In this document: piece by piece, positions 22,355-22,599 of the stretch | Layout of the letters: the number at the start of each line of letters is the position of its first letter | Numbering within the stretch: the stretch's first letter is position 1 | Made by a program: the position numbers and the translations under genes | The notes under the pieces: model-generated | Told to the model about the DNA's origin: nothing | The model's database searches: none | What the model saw: the letters and a program-made list of their open reading frames with translations, nothing else | Assembly (NCBI GenBank): GCA_948330435.1 | Contig: CAOJBY010000044.1 | Location: 1-22,599 of the forward strand | Length of the DNA stretch: 22,599 bases | DNA from: an uncultured Lachnoclostridium sp. | GTDB taxonomy: Bacteria > Bacillota > Clostridia > Lachnospirales > Lachnospiraceae | Reading direction: 5' to 3'

Positions 22355-22599
22355 TCATTTTTTTATTCTGTCAGCAATCTCCTCGATCACGGCCACTTCG
22401 ATCTCCAGCTCTTCGGCAATCACAGGGATGCTTTTTCCTCTTTTTAGTTTTTGGCGGACCAACTTGGCTAACATATCGGACTCCCCTTTCCGGTAGCCGT
22501 CCTCCTCTCCTTTGCTGTATCCCTCCAATTTTCCTTTGAGATATCCGGCTTCCTCTCCCTCTTTATAGATCCCCCTCATATGGGCCTTTTCATCGTATT
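22355..22599 (-). CDS. C-terminal part of an Rpn-family (PD-(D/E)XK) nuclease/transposase, 5' end outside window
   Basis: The open frame continues unbroken through the right edge (YDEKAHMRGIYKEGEEAGYL), so the ATG at 22579 is internal. What is visible is the typical tail of the Rpn recombination-promoting nuclease family: a run of EGxxxG/KGxxxG helical repeats (GKLEGYSKGEEDGYRKGESD) followed by MLAKLVRQKLKRGKSIPVIA and a short helix to the stop. The catalytic PD-(D/E)XK domain would lie beyond the window. These genes are multi-copy in many Firmicutes and mark mobile or recombining regions. Confidence 0.72.
   Translation of the reverse strand, partial: YDEKAHMRGIYKEGEEAGYLKGKLEGYSKGEEDGYRKGESDMLAKLVRQKLKRGKSIPVIAEELEIEVAVIEEIADRIKK

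Noticed and set aside
22355..22599. Direct repeats suggestive of a CRISPR array
   Set aside because: The repetition comes from EG/KG codon repeats of a coding helix, with no regular repeat-spacer pattern.
1..22599. tRNA, rRNA, riboswitch or integrase/attachment sites
   Set aside because: I looked for these on both strands in the gaps and saw no convincing cloverleaf, rRNA segment, riboswitch core or recombinase gene.

Overview
The window looks like a chromosomal piece of a gut-type Firmicute, most likely a Lachnospiraceae (Clostridia). Support for this: AGGAGG-type ribosome binding sites, moderate GC, two PTS beta-glucoside operons with GH1 6-phospho-beta-glucosidases, LicT and MurR/RpiR regulators, a two-subunit [4Fe-4S] class I fumarase, a CotH-type protein, and many small DUF families common in that group. 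The genus cannot be fixed from sequence reading alone.

Left part (1-4943): a minus-strand operon codes for a GH1 6-phospho-beta-glucosidase, a Lac/Cel-family PTS EIIB and an EIIC that runs off the left edge. Upstream lie a TTGAAA/TGTAAT promoter, a terminator with a near-consensus CcpA (cre) site in its loop, and two divergent MurR/RpiR regulators. The plus-strand regulator has a perfect TTGACA-N17-TATAAT promoter. No EIIA for this system is in view.

Middle (5.1-9.5 kb): a hydrophobic 52-residue ORF, a carboxymuconolactone-decarboxylase/cupin fusion, a frameshifted DUF2812 membrane protein remnant, and a large secreted or membrane-anchored CotH-family protein.

Second catabolic block (9.5-15.3 kb, minus strand): licT - bglP (EIIBCA) - GH1, tightly coupled, with a textbook RAT/terminator switch upstream of licT. 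Just upstream of that promoter is the fumarase alpha/beta pair. The two GH1 enzymes are close paralogues served by different PTS families and different regulatory logic.

Right part (15.6-22.6 kb): a train of about 13 small genes, all on the minus strand and often 4-20 nt apart. They include YdeI-like, DUF4261, small membrane protein, DUF1963 remnant, C_GCAxxG_C_C, DUF2164, DUF2262, tandem EF-Tu domain-2 protein, HEAT-like protein, 4-TM protein and methyltransferase, ending with a partial Rpn-family nuclease/transposase tail. Several are frameshifted at homopolymers or truncated. This has the look of an accessory, decaying array, similar to orphan immunity/accessory islands. No toxin, integrase, CRISPR, tRNA or rRNA was seen. 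The most interesting parts are this array, the GTPase-less EF-Tu domain-2 protein, and the pattern of homopolymer frameshifts restricted to accessory genes.
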